Assembly (NCBI GenBank): GCA_002480085.1
Contig: DKPJ01000006.1
Location: forward strand, 200,741-251,448
Source of the DNA: Enterobacteriaceae bacterium UBA7338
Lineage (GTDB): Bacteria; Pseudomonadota; Gammaproteobacteria; Enterobacterales; Enterobacteriaceae
Direction: 5' to 3'
Length of the DNA: 50,708 nucleotides
The stretch's first letter is position 1; each line of letters starts with the position of its first letter. The translations under genes were made by a program, and so were the position numbers. A model generated the notes under the pieces. That model had not been told where the DNA came from. It ran no database searches and was given only the letters and a program-made list of their open reading frames with translations. Shown piece by piece: positions 24,478 through 32,924 of this stretch.

Positions 24478-25470
24478 ATGAAGATAAAGAACCTTTGCCT
24501 TACGCTTTGCGCCTCGCTGCTGCTCGCCAGCGCCGCGAGCCATGCTAAAGAGGTCAAGATTGGGATGGCCATTGACGATCTGCGCCTCGAACGCTGGCAA
24601 AAAGATCGCGATATCTTTGTTAAAAAAGCCGAATCGCTGGGGGCAGAAGTCTTTGTCCAGTCGGCTAACGGTAACGAAGAGACGCAGATGTCACAGATTG
24701 AAAATATGATCAACCGCGGCGTTGACGTGCTGGTGATTATTCCCTACAACGGCCAGGTACTCAGCAATGTGGTAAAAGAGGCGAAACAGGAGGGAATTAA
24801 AGTATTAGCCTACGATCGCATGATTAATAATGCCGACATCGATTTTTATATCTCCTTCGATAATGAAAAAGTAGGAGAGATGCAGGCGCAAAGCCTGGTC
24901 AAAAAGGTGCCCGAGGGCAACTATTTCCTGATGGGCGGCTCACCGGTGGATAATAACGCCAAGCTGTTCCGTGCGGGTCAGATGAAAGTATTAAAACCCT
25001 ATATCGACAGCGGCAAAATTAAAGTGGTCGGCGACCAGTGGGCCGACGGCTGGCTGCCGGAAAACGCGTTGAAAATTATGGAGAACGCCCTGACCGCCAA
25101 CAATAACAAAATCGATGCGGTTGTCGCCTCGAACGACGCCACCGCAGGCGGCGCAATCCAGGCCCTCAGCGCCCAGGGGCTGGCGGGTAAAGTGGCTATC
25201 TCCGGTCAGGATGCCGACCTTGCCGGGATCAAACGTATTATCAACGGCAGCCAGACCATGACCGTCTATAAGCCCATCACCGAGCTGGCGAATACCGCCG
25301 CTGAAATTGCCGTCGAGCTGGGAAATGGCCAGCAGCCGAAAGCCGATACCTCGCTAAATAATGGCCTGAAGGATGTTCCTGCCCGCCTGCTGACGCCTAT
25401 CGAAGTGAATAAAGAGAATATCGACGCCACCGTAGTGAAAGACGGCTTCCATAAGAAAAGCGAGCTGTAA
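24478..25470 (+). CDS. xylF: D-xylose periplasmic binding protein XylF
   Basis: The 330-residue protein matches E. coli XylF. A Sec signal peptide (MKIKNLCLTLCASLLLASAASHA) is cleaved before KEVKIG, and two Rossmann-like lobes of the class I sugar-binding fold follow. It captures D-xylose and delivers it to XylGH. I chose the ATG at 24478, the second of the plausible starts, because it gives the true signal peptide and AAAAGG lies upstream; the ATG at 24379 would add 33 residues spanning promoter DNA. It is first in xylFGHR, followed by a stable hairpin. Confidence 0.97.
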   Translation: MKIKNLCLTLCASLLLASAASHAKEVKIGMAIDDLRLERWQKDRDIFVKKAESLGAEVFVQSANGNEETQMSQIENMINRGVDVLVIIPYNGQVLSNVVKEAKQEGIKVLAYDRMINNADIDFYISFDNEKVGEMQAQSLVKKVPEGNYFLMGGSPVDNNAKLFRAGQMKVLKPYIDSGKIKVVGDQWADGWLPENALKIMENALTANNNKIDAVVASNDATAGGAIQALSAQGLAGKVAISGQDADLAGIKRIINGSQTMTVYKPITELANTAAEIAVELGNGQQPKADTSLNNGLKDVPARLLTPIEVNKENIDATVVKDGFHKKSEL

Positions 25471-25479
25471 GCATCAACC

Positions 25480-25501
25480 CTCCCCCGGCACAACGGGGGA
25501 G
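25480..25501 (+). other. Stable stem-loop after xylF
   Basis: CTCCCCCG (25480-25487), loop GCACAA, CGGGGGAG (25494-25501) make a perfect 8-bp GC-rich stem without a T-run, nine bases after the xylF stop. Such stems commonly protect binding-protein mRNA so that it outnumbers the message for the membrane components. Confidence 0.8.
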
Positions 25502-25544
25502 CGCCCCCAGGCACTGTTATTCCAACGATCCACGCGGAGCAGGT

Positions 25545-27086
25545 ATGCCTTATTTACTGGAAATGAAAAACATCACCAAAGCGTTTGGCGCGGTTAAAGC
25601 CGTCGATAACGTGAGCCTGGCGCTGAACGCTGGCGAGGTGCTGGCCCTGTGCGGTGAAAACGGCTCGGGCAAATCTACCTTAATGAAGGTGCTGTGCGGC
25701 ATCTACCCGCACGGCAGCTACGATGGCGAGATCCTTTTTGCCAGTGAGCCGCTCATCGCCAGCCATATCCGCGATACCGAACGCCGGGGTATTGCCATCA
25801 TTCACCAGGAGCTGGCGCTGGTTAAGCACCTCACGGTGCTCGAGAATATCTTCCTTGGCGCGGAGCTGACTCATCACGGGGTGATGGACTACGATGCCAT
25901 GACGCTGCGCTGCGACAAGCTGCTCAAGCAGGTCAGCCTTGCCATCTCGCCGGATACCCGGGTTGGCGATCTCGGACTGGGCCAGCAGCAGCTGGTGGAG
26001 ATTGCCAAGGCGCTTAACAAGCAGGTGCGGCTGCTGATCCTCGACGAGCCTACCGCCTCCCTGACCGAGCAGGAGACGGCGGTGCTGCTGGATATCATCC
26101 GCGACCTGCAAAACCACGATATCGCCTGCATCTACATTTCGCACAAGCTGAACGAGGTGAAGGCCATTGCGGACGTTATCTGCGTGATCCGCGACGGCAA
26201 GCCGGTGGGGATGCGCGACGCGGCGGGCATGAGCGAGGACGCTATCATCACCATGATGGTAGGCCGGGAGCTGACCGCGCTCTACCCGAGCGAACAGCAT
26301 ACGGCGGGGGATGAGATCCTGCGTGTGGAGCACCTCACCGCCTGGCACCCGGTTAACCGACACATCAAGCGGGTCAACGACGTCTCCTTCTCCCTGCGGC
26401 GCGGGGAGATCTTAGGCATTGCCGGATTAGTCGGTGCCGGGCGCACCGAGGCCGTGCAGTGCCTGTTTGGCGTCTGGCCTGGCCGCCATGAAGGCAGCGT
26501 ATTTATCGACGGCCAGCCGGTGAAGATAAGCAACTGTCAGCAGGCCATCGCCCACGGGATCGCCATGGTGCCCGAGGACCGGAAAAAAGATGGCATCGTG
26601 CCGGTGATGGCGGTCGGCAAAAACATTACCCTGGCGGCGCTGGATGACTTTTCCGGCACACTCAGCACCCTTGACGATGCCGCCGAGCAGCAGTGCATTC
26701 TCAATTCACTCCAGCGGTTAAAAGTCAAAACCTCCTCGCCGGAGCTGGCGATTGGCCGTCTCAGCGGCGGCAATCAGCAAAAGGCGATTCTGGCCCGCTG
26801 CCTGCTGCTCAATCCCCGCATTCTGATCCTCGACGAACCCACGCGCGGGATCGATATCGGCGCGAAGTATGAAATCTACAAGCTGATTAACCAGCTGGTA
26901 CAGCAGGGCATTGCCGTCATCGTGATCTCATCCGAGCTGCCGGAGGTGCTGGGGCTGAGCGATCGGGTGCTGGTAATGCATGAAGGCCGACTTAAGGCCG
27001 ATCTCATCAATCACCATCTGACCCAGGAACAGGTTATGGAAGCGGCGCTGAGGAGCGAACATCATGTCGAAAAGCAATCCGTCTGA
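25545..27086 (+). CDS. xylG: D-xylose ABC transporter ATP-binding protein XylG
   Basis: The 513-residue protein has E. coli XylG length and contains two fused ABC domains, as in the ribose/galactose (CUT2) class. The first has Walker A GENGSGKST (residues 37-45), signature LGLGQQQLVEIAKAL and Walker B LLILDEPTA. The second has the degenerate Walker A GLVGAGRTE and signature LSGGNQQKAILARCL with LILDEPTRGID. It powers xylose import. Its 3' end overlaps xylH by 23 bases. Confidence 0.98.
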   Translation: MPYLLEMKNITKAFGAVKAVDNVSLALNAGEVLALCGENGSGKSTLMKVLCGIYPHGSYDGEILFASEPLIASHIRDTERRGIAIIHQELALVKHLTVLENIFLGAELTHHGVMDYDAMTLRCDKLLKQVSLAISPDTRVGDLGLGQQQLVEIAKALNKQVRLLILDEPTASLTEQETAVLLDIIRDLQNHDIACIYISHKLNEVKAIADVICVIRDGKPVGMRDAAGMSEDAIITMMVGRELTALYPSEQHTAGDEILRVEHLTAWHPVNRHIKRVNDVSFSLRRGEILGIAGLVGAGRTEAVQCLFGVWPGRHEGSVFIDGQPVKISNCQQAIAHGIAMVPEDRKKDGIVPVMAVGKNITLAALDDFSGTLSTLDDAAEQQCILNSLQRLKVKTSSPELAIGRLSGGNQQKAILARCLLLNPRILILDEPTRGIDIGAKYEIYKLINQLVQQGIAVIVISSELPEVLGLSDRVLVMHEGRLKADLINHHLTQEQVMEAALRSEHHVEKQSV

Positions 27087-28245
27087 ACTGAAGCTCGCCT
27101 CCCCGGCTCCCGGGGCGTTTAGCGGGCTGAAATCTCTCAATCTCCAGGTCTTTGTCATGATTGCCGCCATCGTGGCAATTATGCTCTTCTTTACCTGGAT
27201 GACCGATGGCTCGTACCTTAGCGCACGCAACATCTCTAACCTGCTGCGCCAGACCGCCATCACCGGCATCCTGGCGGTGGGAATGGTGTTTGTCATTATC
27301 TCCGCCGAGATCGACCTCTCCGTGGGTTCTATGATGGGCCTGCTGGGCGGCGCGGCGGCGATCTTTGACGTCTGGCTGGGCTGGCCGCTGCCGCTGACCG
27401 TGGCGGTGACGCTGGTACTGGGTCTGCTGCTGGGCACCTGGAACGGCTGGTGGGTGGCGTACCGCAAGGTGCCGTCGTTTATCGTCACCCTCGCGGGAAT
27501 GCTGGCGTTTCGCGGCGTGCTGATTGGCATCACCAACGGCACCACCGTCTCGCCCACCAGCGCGGCAATGTCGCAGATTGGTCAGAGCTACCTCCCGGAC
27601 GGGTTTGGCTTTGGCGTCGGCGCGCTGGGGCTGGTGCTGTTTGTACTCTGGCAGTGGCGCGGACGGCTGCGCCGTCAGTCTTTGGGGCTGGCAACGTCGG
27701 CCTCGACGATGGTGGTCGGCAGGCAGGCGCTGATAGCGGTGGTGGTACTGGGTGCGATCTGGCTGCTCAACGACTACCGTGGCGTACCGACGCCGGTGCT
27801 GCTGCTAGTCTTCCTGCTGCTGGCGGGGATGTTTATGGCAACGCGTACCGCCTTCGGGCGGCGGATCTACGCCATCGGCGGCAACATTGAGGCGGCGCGT
27901 CTGTCGGGGATTAACGTCGAGCGCACCAAGCTGGCGGTGTTCGCCATCAACGGCCTGATGGTGGCCATCGCCGGGCTGATCCTCAGCTCACGCCTCGGCG
28001 CTGGCTCCCCGTCGGCGGGGAACATTGCCGAGCTGGACGCCATCGCCGCCTGCGTTATCGGCGGCACCAGCCTCGCGGGCGGGGTCGGCAGCGTGGCGGG
28101 CGCGGTAATGGGGGCGTTTATTATGGCCTCGCTGGACAACGGCATGAGCATGATGGACGTCCCGACCTTCTGGCAGTACATCGTCAAGGGGGCGATCCTG
28201 CTGCTGGCGGTGTGGATGGACTCTGCCACAAAACGCCGCACATAG
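27064..28245 (+). CDS. xylH: D-xylose ABC transporter permease XylH
   Basis: The 393-residue inner membrane protein equals E. coli XylH in length and belongs to the BPD_transp_2 (branched amino acid/sugar) permease family. It has about ten to twelve membrane helices, including GMVFVIISAEIDLSVGSMMGL and the C-terminal AACVIGGTSLAGGVGSVAGA that are typical of CUT2 permeases. GAGGAGCG within the end of xylG is the ribosome site, so translation is coupled. Confidence 0.98.
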   Translation: MSKSNPSELKLASPAPGAFSGLKSLNLQVFVMIAAIVAIMLFFTWMTDGSYLSARNISNLLRQTAITGILAVGMVFVIISAEIDLSVGSMMGLLGGAAAIFDVWLGWPLPLTVAVTLVLGLLLGTWNGWWVAYRKVPSFIVTLAGMLAFRGVLIGITNGTTVSPTSAAMSQIGQSYLPDGFGFGVGALGLVLFVLWQWRGRLRRQSLGLATSASTMVVGRQALIAVVVLGAIWLLNDYRGVPTPVLLLVFLLLAGMFMATRTAFGRRIYAIGGNIEAARLSGINVERTKLAVFAINGLMVAIAGLILSSRLGAGSPSAGNIAELDAIAACVIGGTSLAGGVGSVAGAVMGAFIMASLDNGMSMMDVPTFWQYIVKGAILLLAVWMDSATKRRT

Positions 28246-28272
28246 CGGACAAATTAAAAGGATGATCACACT

Positions 28273-28297
28273 GCCGGGGGAATATCTCTCCGGCTTT
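28273..28297 (+). terminator. Possible attenuating terminator between xylH and xylR
   Basis: GCCGGGGG (28273-28280) can pair with TCTCCGGC (28287-28294) through eight base pairs, two of them G-U, and is followed by a short TTT. This weak terminator shape would let only part of the xylFGH message continue into xylR. Confidence 0.45.
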
Positions 28298-28346
28298 GTG
28301 CTGATTATGGTAATCAGAAACGGGGATTTATCAGGAAGAGATCAAC

Positions 28347-29525
28347 ATGTTTGCCAAGCGCCACCGGATCACGCTGCTGTTTAACGCCAATAAAGCCTAC
28401 GATCGCCAGGTCGTTGAAGGCGTGGGCGAATATCTTCAGGCCTCCCAGTCGGAGTGGGACATCTTCATTGAGGAGGATTTCCGCACCCGCCTCGACAATA
28501 TCAAAGAGTGGTTAGGGGATGGGGTCATTGCCGACTTCGACGACGGCGAGATCGAACGCGTGCTGGCCGACGTGGATGTTCCCATCGTCGGCGTGGGCGG
28601 CTCCTACCATCGCCCAGAGGACTACCCGGCGGTGCACTACATCGCCACCGATAACTACGCCCTGGTGGAGAGCGCCTTTCTGCATTTGAAAGAGAAAGGG
28701 GTACACCGCTTCGCCTTCTATGGCCTGCCCGCCACCAGCGGCAAAGGCTGGGCGGCGGAGCGGGAGTACGCCTTCTGCCAGCTGGTGGCGCAGGAGAAGT
28801 ATCGCGGCGTGGTTTACCAGGGGCTGGAGACGGCCCCGGAGAACTGGCAGCACGCCCAGAACCGCCTCGCCGACTGGCTACAAACCCTGCCGCCGCAGAC
28901 CGGCATCATCGCGGTAACCGACGCCCGCGCCCGCCATGTATTGCAGGTGTGCGAGCATCTGCATATCCCGGTCCCGGAGAAGCTGTGCGTCATTGGCATC
29001 GATAACGAAGAGCTGACGCGCTACCTGTCGCGCGTGGCGCTCTCGTCGGTGGCGCAGGGCACGCGGCAGATGGGCTACCAGGCGGCGAAGCTGCTGCACC
29101 GCCTACTGGATAACGAAGCAATGCCCCTTCAACGGCTGCTGGTGCCGCCGGTGCGGGTAGTGGCCCGGCGCTCGACGGACTACCGGTCACTCAACGACCC
29201 GGCGGTGATCCAGGCCATGCACTACATCCGCAATCACGCCTGCAAAGGGATTAAGGTGGATCAGGTCCTGGACGCGGTAGGGATCTCGCGCTCGAACCTG
29301 GAGAAGCGTTTTAAAGAGGAGGTGGGCGAGACCATCCACGCGATGATCCACGCCGAGAAGCTGGAGAAGGCGCGCAGCCTGCTGATATCAACTTCGCTAT
29401 CGATTAACGAGATTTCACAGATGTGCGGCTACCCGTCGCTGCAATACTTCTATTCGGTGTTTAAAAAGGAGTACGGCAGCACGCCGAAGGATTATCGGGA
29501 TCGCTATAGCGAGATAGTGATGTAG
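28347..29525 (+). CDS. xylR: Xylose operon activator XylR (AraC family)
   Basis: The 392-residue protein has E. coli XylR length. The N-terminal two-thirds is a LacI/ribose-binding-like domain that binds D-xylose. The C-terminal part (about residues 285-390) carries two AraC-type helix-turn-helix motifs (KVDQVLDAVGISRSNLEKRF and SINEISQMCGYPSLQYF). With xylose bound it activates xylAB and xylFGH from the divergent control region. GGAAGAGATC upstream is the ribosome site. Confidence 0.98.
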   Translation: MFAKRHRITLLFNANKAYDRQVVEGVGEYLQASQSEWDIFIEEDFRTRLDNIKEWLGDGVIADFDDGEIERVLADVDVPIVGVGGSYHRPEDYPAVHYIATDNYALVESAFLHLKEKGVHRFAFYGLPATSGKGWAAEREYAFCQLVAQEKYRGVVYQGLETAPENWQHAQNRLADWLQTLPPQTGIIAVTDARARHVLQVCEHLHIPVPEKLCVIGIDNEELTRYLSRVALSSVAQGTRQMGYQAAKLLHRLLDNEAMPLQRLLVPPVRVVARRSTDYRSLNDPAVIQAMHYIRNHACKGIKVDQVLDAVGISRSNLEKRFKEEVGETIHAMIHAEKLEKARSLLISTSLSINEISQMCGYPSLQYFYSVFKKEYGSTPKDYRDRYSEIVM

Positions 29526-29551
29526 GTCGGGTAGGCGTAGCGCCACCCGAC
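29526..29551. repeat. REP element after xylR
   Basis: GTCGGGTAGGCGTAGC followed by GCCACCCGAC forms a single REP palindrome between convergent xylR and bax. It probably limits read-through. Confidence 0.85.
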
Positions 29552-29558
29552 ACAATCA

Positions 29559-30449
29559 TTACATATGCGCTGCAATTAACCGCTGGTTGTCCTGATACAT
29601 GGCAAACAGGTAGTTGTTATAGCGCTTACCCTGCGTCGAATAGCCGCTGAGCTTGTGGATCATGGTGCTGGCAGTCACTTCCTGATCCGCTTTGCGCAGC
29701 TGCGCACGGGATTTACGGAACGACGCGTACGCCGGGTGGGTGTTGAGGTTAGCCGCGTAGGCGCCCACTGACTCTTTGACCGAGTCAAACTGGGAGTAGC
29801 CTTTCACCTTGCCCGGGCCATTGTTACAGCGGCCTTTCGCACACTTCATGCCGAACAGGTTGTTGTTGCTGCGCGCCAGCTTCGACGTTCCCCAGCCGCT
29901 CTCGGCCGCCGCCATGGTGGCAACCATGCTGTCAGGGATGATGTCTACGCGATCCAGCAGCGTATTCCACGGGATACGGCGGGTGTTACCCGACCAGCTC
30001 ACCTTGTAACGCTTAGCAATGTCTTTCAGACGCGCACGCTCGGTCGGCGACCAGCGGTTGTCGTACTGTTTAGAAACCAGCCAGTTACGCTCGGCAGTAA
30101 TCGCAGCATTTTGGCTCGTAATGTAGGGCATAACCGTCCGGAGAAACGCCTTTTTCCTTGGTGTTCCGGAAGGGTATTTTCGCAAATCAGGAAGTGAACT
30201 GCTCTTTGCACTATTGCGAGAATACTCTTGTTTACTGCTTGCCAGCTTACTACTCACTTTTTTACTGCTAATCGTTTTACTGCTAACCTTTTTACTACTG
30301 CTTAACGTTTTACTGTGCTTATGGCTGCTGGTGTGGGCTTTATAACTCGTTGTCTGTGCGTGCGTTTTCGCAATCACCTCACCTGAAAATGCCGCGGTGA
30401 GTAACATGAGTATCGCAGCCCCATATCGTCGAATGGGAGTCGATATCAT
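29559..30449 (-). CDS. bax: Bax, glucosaminidase-domain protein
   Basis: The 296-residue protein matches E. coli Bax (274 aa). A signal peptide (MISTPIRRYGAAILMLLTAAFSGEVIA) precedes a Ser/Lys-rich region, then a glucosaminidase (GH73-like) domain, about residues 105-290. The probable catalytic Glu183 lies in AAAESGWGTSKLA; the family cleaves beta-N-acetylglucosamine linkages in peptidoglycan, though Bax's own activity is uncharacterised to my knowledge. I chose the ATG at 30447-30449, with AGGAGACC upstream; an ATG at 30518 adds residues before the signal peptide. The extra length relative to E. coli comes from the repeat at residues 47-73. Confidence 0.93.
   Translation of the reverse strand: MISTPIRRYGAAILMLLTAAFSGEVIAKTHAQTTSYKAHTSSHKHSKTLSSSKKVSSKTISSKKVSSKLASSKQEYSRNSAKSSSLPDLRKYPSGTPRKKAFLRTVMPYITSQNAAITAERNWLVSKQYDNRWSPTERARLKDIAKRYKVSWSGNTRRIPWNTLLDRVDIIPDSMVATMAAAESGWGTSKLARSNNNLFGMKCAKGRCNNGPGKVKGYSQFDSVKESVGAYAANLNTHPAYASFRKSRAQLRKADQEVTASTMIHKLSGYSTQGKRYNNYLFAMYQDNQRLIAAHM
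30231..30311 (-). repeat. Tandem Ser/Lys repeat inside bax
   Basis: The codons for Bax residues 47-73 encode about five copies of a five-residue unit of the form Lys-x-(Val/Ile/Leu)-Ser-Ser (KTLSS, KKVSS, KTISS, KKVSS, KLASS). The DNA repeats TTTTACTGCTAA-like words (minus-strand complement). E. coli Bax, as I remember it, has only one such unit. Confidence 0.85.
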
Positions 30450-30763
30450 TAGGTCTCCTGGTCGGATTGATGCATTCCAACACCTTATTTTTACAAGATT
30501 TTGAGAGCGGAATCTCAAATTGTATCAAAAATACCCCTCGGGAGCACCCTAAGAAATAGTCCATTTCCTAATTGGTGTCATCAGCCAAACGGATCTAGAG
30601 AGGCAAAAATAGTCACAAAGTGTGTGGCCTCTCGCAAATTTCCGCTTAAATGTGAAGCAGATCGCTCAGCCTTTGACCTCCTCCCCGGCACTCGCCCCGT
30701 AGGGATGAGTTTGCCTTGCACAACGGGTGGCACACTGTTGAAAAACCTGGAGAGGATGCCACC
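30450..30763. promoter_or_regulatory. Divergent bax-malS control region with MalT boxes
   Basis: This 314-base gap holds the malS promoter. GGGGAGGAGG on the minus strand (30677-30686) is a perfect match to the MalT box GGGGA(T/G)GAGG. A second, near-matching AGGGATGAGT lies on the plus strand at 30701-30710. A weak CRP-like TGTGA-N6-TCGCT lies at 30651-30666. The bax side contains nothing I can name. There is no credible gene in the gap. Confidence 0.75.
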
Positions 30764-32800
30764 ATGCAACGCTGTGCCCTTGCGCTTTTATTGCTCCCTA
30801 TCACGGCCTGGTCAGAATGGACCGCGCCCGGCTTTCCTGCATTCAGCGCTACCGGCAGTGGGGTTTACCACAGCGAGGCTACGTTCAAAAAGGGTACCAC
30901 TCCTCTCACCCTAAAAAGTGATAATCAGTGCTGGCAGCCCACCAGCGCACCCAGACTCAATCAGATGCTGTCGCTTCAGCCCTGCGCCGGTGACGCGCCG
31001 CAGTGGCGAATTTTTCGCGACGGCGACTATACGCTACAAATAGATACCCGTTCGGGCACACCAACGCTGATGCTGACGGTTGCCGCCCCGCCTGAAGCGG
31101 AAGCCAGCAGCACCGCCCTGCGCCAGTGTCCGGTATGGGACGGCAAACCGCTGACGATCGACGTGAGTAAAACCTTTGCCGACGGCACCCAGGTACGTGA
31201 TTCTTACAGCCAACAGGTTGCCACGGTAAAAGAGGGGAAAGTTACCCTTCAGCCGGATGCCAAAAGCGGCGGCCTGCTGCTGCTTGAGCAGGCCGACCCC
31301 CCTGCCGATGCCCCCTTTAGCTGGCACAACGCCACCGTCTACTTTGTTCTTACCGACCGCTTCGTCAACGGCGATCCGACTAACGACAGCAGCTATGGCC
31401 GCCATAAAGATGGTATGCAGGAGATCGCTACCTTCCACGGCGGCGACCTGAAGGGGCTGACCAGCAAGCTGGACTATCTCGCCGGGCTGGGGGTCAACGC
31501 CCTGTGGGTCAGCGCCCCCTTTGAGCAGATCCACGGCTGGGTGGGCGGCGGTACCAAAGGCGACTTCCCGCACTATGCCTACCACGGCTACTACACCCTG
31601 GACTGGACGAAACTGGATGCCAACATGGGCAGCGAGGCGGATCTGCGCGCGCTGGTTGACGGTGCGCACCAGCGCGGCATCCGCGTGCTGTTGGACGTGG
31701 TGATGAACCACACCGGCTACGCCACGCTGGCGGATATGCAGACTTACCAGTTCGGCGCGCTCTACTTACAAGGCGAGGAGCGGGAGAAGATCCTTGGCGA
31801 TACGTGGACGGACTGGCGGCCCGCCGCCGGGCAAAACTGGCACAGCTTCAATGACTACATCAACTTTAGCGATGCCGCCGCATGGGAGACGTGGTGGGGC
31901 AAAAACTGGATCCGCACCGACATTGGCGACTACGACAGTCCAGGCTTTGACGACCTCACCATGTCCCTCGCCTTCCTGCCGGATATCAAAACTGAATCCA
32001 CCACCCCTTCCGGACTGCCGGTCTTCTATCAGCATAAGCCCGATACGCGAGCCAAAGAGATTGCAGGCTATACGCCGCGCGACTACCTGACCCACTGGCT
32101 GAGCCAGTGGGTAGGCGAGTACGGCATCGACGGTTTCCGGGTCGATACCGCCAAGCATGTTGAGATGGCCGCGTGGCAGCAGCTGAAGAGTCAGGCAACG
32201 GCGGCGCTGGCGGAGTGGAAGCAGGCGAACCCGGAGAAAAAACGTGACGGTGCGCCGTTCTGGATGACCGGCGAAGCCTGGGGCCACGGCGTGATGCAGA
32301 GCGAATACTATCGCAATGGCTTTGATGCCATGATCAACTTTGATTATCAGGAGCAGGCGGCAAAGGCGACAGAGTGTCTGGCAAATATGGTGCCGATCTG
32401 GCAGCAGATGGCGGACAAATTGCAGGATTTTAACGTGCTAAGCTATCTCTCCTCCCACGATACGCGCCTGTTCCGCGAAGGGGGTCAGCGGGCCGCCGAG
32501 CTGCTCTTGCTGGCTCCCGGCGCGGTACAGATATTCTATGGCGATGAGTCTGCGCGCCCCTTCGGCCCCACCGGCTCCGATCCGCTGCAGGGCACCCGAT
32601 CTGATATGAACTGGCAGGACGTCGATGGCCAGTCGGCAGCAACCGTGGCGCACTGGCAGAAGCTCGGGCAGTTCCGCGCCCGTCACCCTGCCATCGGGGC
32701 AGGTAAACAGTCGCCGCTGGAGCTTACTCAGGGCAGCGGATTTATGCGCGAAAACGGCACAGATAAAATCATGGTGGTGTGGGCAGGAAGGCAGAATTAA
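30764..32800 (+). CDS. malS: Periplasmic alpha-amylase MalS
   Basis: The 678-residue protein matches E. coli MalS (676 aa). A short signal peptide (MQRCALALLLLPITAWS) sends it to the periplasm, where it cuts long maltodextrins so that they can enter the maltose transport system. After an N-terminal domain of about 200 residues comes the GH13 barrel: DVVMNH, GIDGFRVDTAKH (nucleophile Asp), TGEAWGHG (acid Glu) and YLSSHDTR. I chose the ATG at 30764, preceded by GGAGAGG, because it gives the signal peptide at the N-terminus; an ATG at 30716 would bury it. MalT boxes lie upstream. Confidence 0.97.
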   Translation: MQRCALALLLLPITAWSEWTAPGFPAFSATGSGVYHSEATFKKGTTPLTLKSDNQCWQPTSAPRLNQMLSLQPCAGDAPQWRIFRDGDYTLQIDTRSGTPTLMLTVAAPPEAEASSTALRQCPVWDGKPLTIDVSKTFADGTQVRDSYSQQVATVKEGKVTLQPDAKSGGLLLLEQADPPADAPFSWHNATVYFVLTDRFVNGDPTNDSSYGRHKDGMQEIATFHGGDLKGLTSKLDYLAGLGVNALWVSAPFEQIHGWVGGGTKGDFPHYAYHGYYTLDWTKLDANMGSEADLRALVDGAHQRGIRVLLDVVMNHTGYATLADMQTYQFGALYLQGEEREKILGDTWTDWRPAAGQNWHSFNDYINFSDAAAWETWWGKNWIRTDIGDYDSPGFDDLTMSLAFLPDIKTESTTPSGLPVFYQHKPDTRAKEIAGYTPRDYLTHWLSQWVGEYGIDGFRVDTAKHVEMAAWQQLKSQATAALAEWKQANPEKKRDGAPFWMTGEAWGHGVMQSEYYRNGFDAMINFDYQEQAAKATECLANMVPIWQQMADKLQDFNVLSYLSSHDTRLFREGGQRAAELLLLAPGAVQIFYGDESARPFGPTGSDPLQGTRSDMNWQDVDGQSAATVAHWQKLGQFRARHPAIGAGKQSPLELTQGSGFMRENGTDKIMVVWAGRQN

Positions 32801-32846
32801 CGACTGCCGTTGAAACAGTTTTTAGCATAAAAACACAAAGCATGGT

Positions 32847-32872
32847 CAGGCGACGGATTTGCACCGCGCCTG
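32847..32872. other. Hairpin between malS and avtA
   Basis: CAGGCG-A-CGG and CCG-CGCCTG form a nine-pair stem with a one-base bulge and an ATTTGCA loop, about 46 bases after the malS stop. It has no T-run, so it may be a malS 3' stem or a Rho-independent terminator remnant. Confidence 0.4.
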
Positions 32873-32924
32873 CGCTAGCGTTAAGGTGTGCCAATTTTAA
32901 AATCAGACCGATAGATCACCTGCT

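Noticed and set aside
24238..24480. CRISPR-like spaced repeats in the A+T-rich xylA-xylF gap
   Set aside because: The repeated GAAATAAA/GATAAAAA words are short and irregular and match the known XylR operator type rather than a repeat-spacer array.
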